A stretch of 64,000 bases of DNA from Streptomyces typhae (GTDB taxonomy: Bacteria > Actinomycetota > Actinomycetes > Streptomycetales > Streptomycetaceae). This document shows, in pieces, positions 62,811 to 64,000 of the stretch. Under the pieces are notes generated by a model, which was not told the origin of the DNA, ran no database searches, and saw only the letters and a program-made list of their open reading frames with translations. Every line of letters begins with the position of its first letter. Within the stretch, counting starts at the first letter, position 1. Where the stretch lies: the NCBI RefSeq assembly GCF_009755605.1, contig NZ_WPNZ01000037.1:1-64000 (forward strand), read 5' to 3'. Position numbers and translations under genes: made by a program.

Positions 62811-63335
62811 TCAGGTGAGGGGCAGCTCGGCCAGGACCGTCGTGCCGGTGCGTGAGGGGCGGATCGTGGTGTGGGCGGTGTACGCCTCCACGAGGGCGAG
62901 GCCGCGGCCGGACTCGGAGTAGAGGAGGTCCGCCGCTTCCGGGGCCACGGCGGCGTCCGCGCCCAGGGCGGCGGGTGTGCCGGTGCGGCGCGTCACGTCG
63001 CGGTGCCAGCGGCCCGTGTCGTGGACCTCGATCTGGAGGGCGCCGGGGAAGAGGCGGAGCCGCAGGGTGACACGGGGGCTGCCGCTGTGCAGTATGACAT
63101 TTGTGACCAGCTCAGTGACGACGAGCGTCAGCGCCTCGCAGGCGCCCGCGCCGAGGTGCCAGGCGCGTGCGGACGTCGTCGCGAAGCGGCGCAGGGCCGG
63201 GGCCGCCTCCGGTGTGGCCGGCAGGCTGGTGAGCGCCTCGCACCGCGCGCCCGTCCGGGCCGGGAGCGTCACGCCGGCGGCCGGGACCGCACCGGTGCCC
63301 GTTCTGGGCTGGTGCTCGTGCTTGGCGGTGATCAT
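62811..63335 (-). CDS. RsbW-like ATP-binding protein (anti-sigma-factor kinase fold)
   Basis: A 174-residue GHKL-type ATPase domain protein. The N box appears in LVVTELVTNVILHSG, the G1 box as VHDTG, and the G2 box as SGRGLALVEAY. Streptomyces have many of these small kinases, most without a known partner. ATG 63335 has GGGAGG upstream. It is divergent from the LuxR gene, sharing about 65 bp. A sigma or anti-anti-sigma partner is not visible here. Confidence 0.9.
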   Translation of the reverse strand: MITAKHEHQPRTGTGAVPAAGVTLPARTGARCEALTSLPATPEAAPALRRFATTSARAWHLGAGACEALTLVVTELVTNVILHSGSPRVTLRLRLFPGALQIEVHDTGRWHRDVTRRTGTPAALGADAAVAPEAADLLYSESGRGLALVEAYTAHTTIRPSRTGTTVLAELPLT

Positions 63336-63400
63336 GCGGTCCTCCCGCTTGCTTGGCCCGCGGTGTCGCATCGCTGGTGCCTCTTACGCTGACAACCCGC

Positions 63401-64000
63401 ATGGGCCAAAAACAATCAGTGCCGGGCGAAATACGGATACGCAAAGAAAGCCGGAAGGCCTGGTGGACAGCGTTCGGGAGCGAAGTGGTCACACAGGGTG
63501 AGGAATTCTGGGTGGGCCGGATCCGGCGGACGCTGACCGAAAAGGGCGCCGGTCCCGTCCTGGTGCTCGTCGGCGGAGCCGCGGGCACCGGCAAGAGCCG
63601 CCTGCTGCGGCGCCTGGCCGAACTGCCCGAGGCTACGGGCGCGGTGACGTCCTGGCGGTGCGGCGACGGCGACCGGCCCCCGGACGTCGACGCCGGAAGG
63701 CCCGCCCTGGTACTCGTCGACGACGTGCACCAGGAGGCGGACGGGGACGCGCTGACGTGGGTGCGGAACCTGCTGCGGCACCCCTGGCCGCGCCTCGCCG
63801 CCGTCGTCACGTACCGCCCCGAGGAACTGACGTCCTCCGGCCTGCCCTTCGGTACGCCACCCCTCCGGTACGGGGACGACCTGGTCGTGCTGCGCCACCG
63901 GGTGCGGCCGTGGGACGCCGGGCAGGTCGAGGAGGCCGCCAGGGAGGTTCTGGGGGAGGGGTGCACACCCCAGGCGGTGGCGCGGCTGCACGAGCGGTCG
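63401..64000 (+). CDS. Large ATP-binding LuxR-family (LAL) regulator, N-terminal part, cut by the window edge
   Basis: An open frame runs to the end of the window with strong coding bias. The visible 200 residues hold an AAA/NB-ARC-like start: FWVGRIRRTL, Walker A GGAAGTGKSRLL, and Walker B ALVLVDDVHQEAD. This is the standard opening of LAL regulators, whose LuxR helix-turn-helix would lie far to the right. ATG 63401 has no clear ribosome-binding site; GTG 63485, with GGGAG four bases upstream, is an equally good start. Confidence 0.82.
   Translation, partial: MGQKQSVPGEIRIRKESRKAWWTAFGSEVVTQGEEFWVGRIRRTLTEKGAGPVLVLVGGAAGTGKSRLLRRLAELPEATGAVTSWRCGDGDRPPDVDAGRPALVLVDDVHQEADGDALTWVRNLLRHPWPRLAAVVTYRPEELTSSGLPFGTPPLRYGDDLVVLRHRVRPWDAGQVEEAAREVLGEGCTPQAVARLHERS

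Overview
The window looks like a Streptomyces chromosome or that of a close relative. GC is very high with strong third-position bias, GTG starts are common, many genes are coupled by ATGA/GTGA overlaps, and the gene content is typical (NRPS line, cob genes, LAL-type LuxR regulator, RsbW-like kinase). No tRNA, rRNA, CRISPR array, insertion sequence or phage gene was recognised.

Region 1 (1-22.8 kb) is the 3' end of a nonribosomal peptide synthetase cluster. It holds the end of one synthetase ([E]-C-A-T, cut by the left edge) and a complete 5,887-residue synthetase (C-A-T-E / C-A-nMT-T / C-A-T-E / C-A-T-TE). Behind a strong hairpin lies an FAD oxidoreductase. Together they add the last five residues of a peptide with D-residues and one N-methyl group, then release it.

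Region 2 (22.9-34.9 kb) is a cobalamin (corrin ring) block: cobL-cobM on the plus strand, cbiD (minus) divergent from cobK (plus), cobG-cobH-cobIJ as a translationally coupled minus-strand run, and cobN behind a cobalamin riboswitch.

Region 3 (35.3-41.5 kb) is the most interesting part. It is a compact five-gene plus-strand cassette: MFS transporter, S9-type peptidase, 42-residue peptide, B12-binding radical SAM enzyme of the RiPP C-methyltransferase type, and a DUF5825-like protein. I read it as an uncharacterised RiPP pathway. The peptide is the probable precursor, and a 16-bp perfect hairpin directly after it could set the ratio of precursor to enzyme. The enzyme that needs B12 lies next to the B12 genes.

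Region 4 (41.5-54.3 kb) holds metabolic genes: folD under a ZTP (pfl) riboswitch, a secreted trypsin-like protease, a type-B carboxylesterase, a phenol-hydroxylase-type FAD monooxygenase, a ferredoxin/ferredoxin-reductase pair, a LysR regulator divergent from cydAB (cytochrome bd oxidase), and a lactate-oxidase-like FMN enzyme.

Region 5 (54.3-60.9 kb) is a minus-strand operon: a two-cluster ferredoxin, a sulfonate/nitrate-type ABC transporter (binding protein, permease, ATPase) and a flavoprotein of the fumarate reductase/AprA family fused to HEAT repeats. A GntR/UTRA regulator sits just upstream. Region 6 (61.9-64 kb) has a TetR regulator, an RsbW-like ATP-binding protein and the start of a large LuxR regulator.

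A second theme runs through 29.8-58.4 kb. At least nine short tandem-repeat tracts (periods 7, 9, 15, 18, 20, 21 and 30 bp) occur there. Those inside genes are in-frame multiples of three, mostly at domain linkers or termini (CobG, S9 peptidase, FAD monooxygenase, CydB, AprA-like protein). Those between genes have periods of 7, 18 and 20 bp. I noticed none in the NRPS third of the window.
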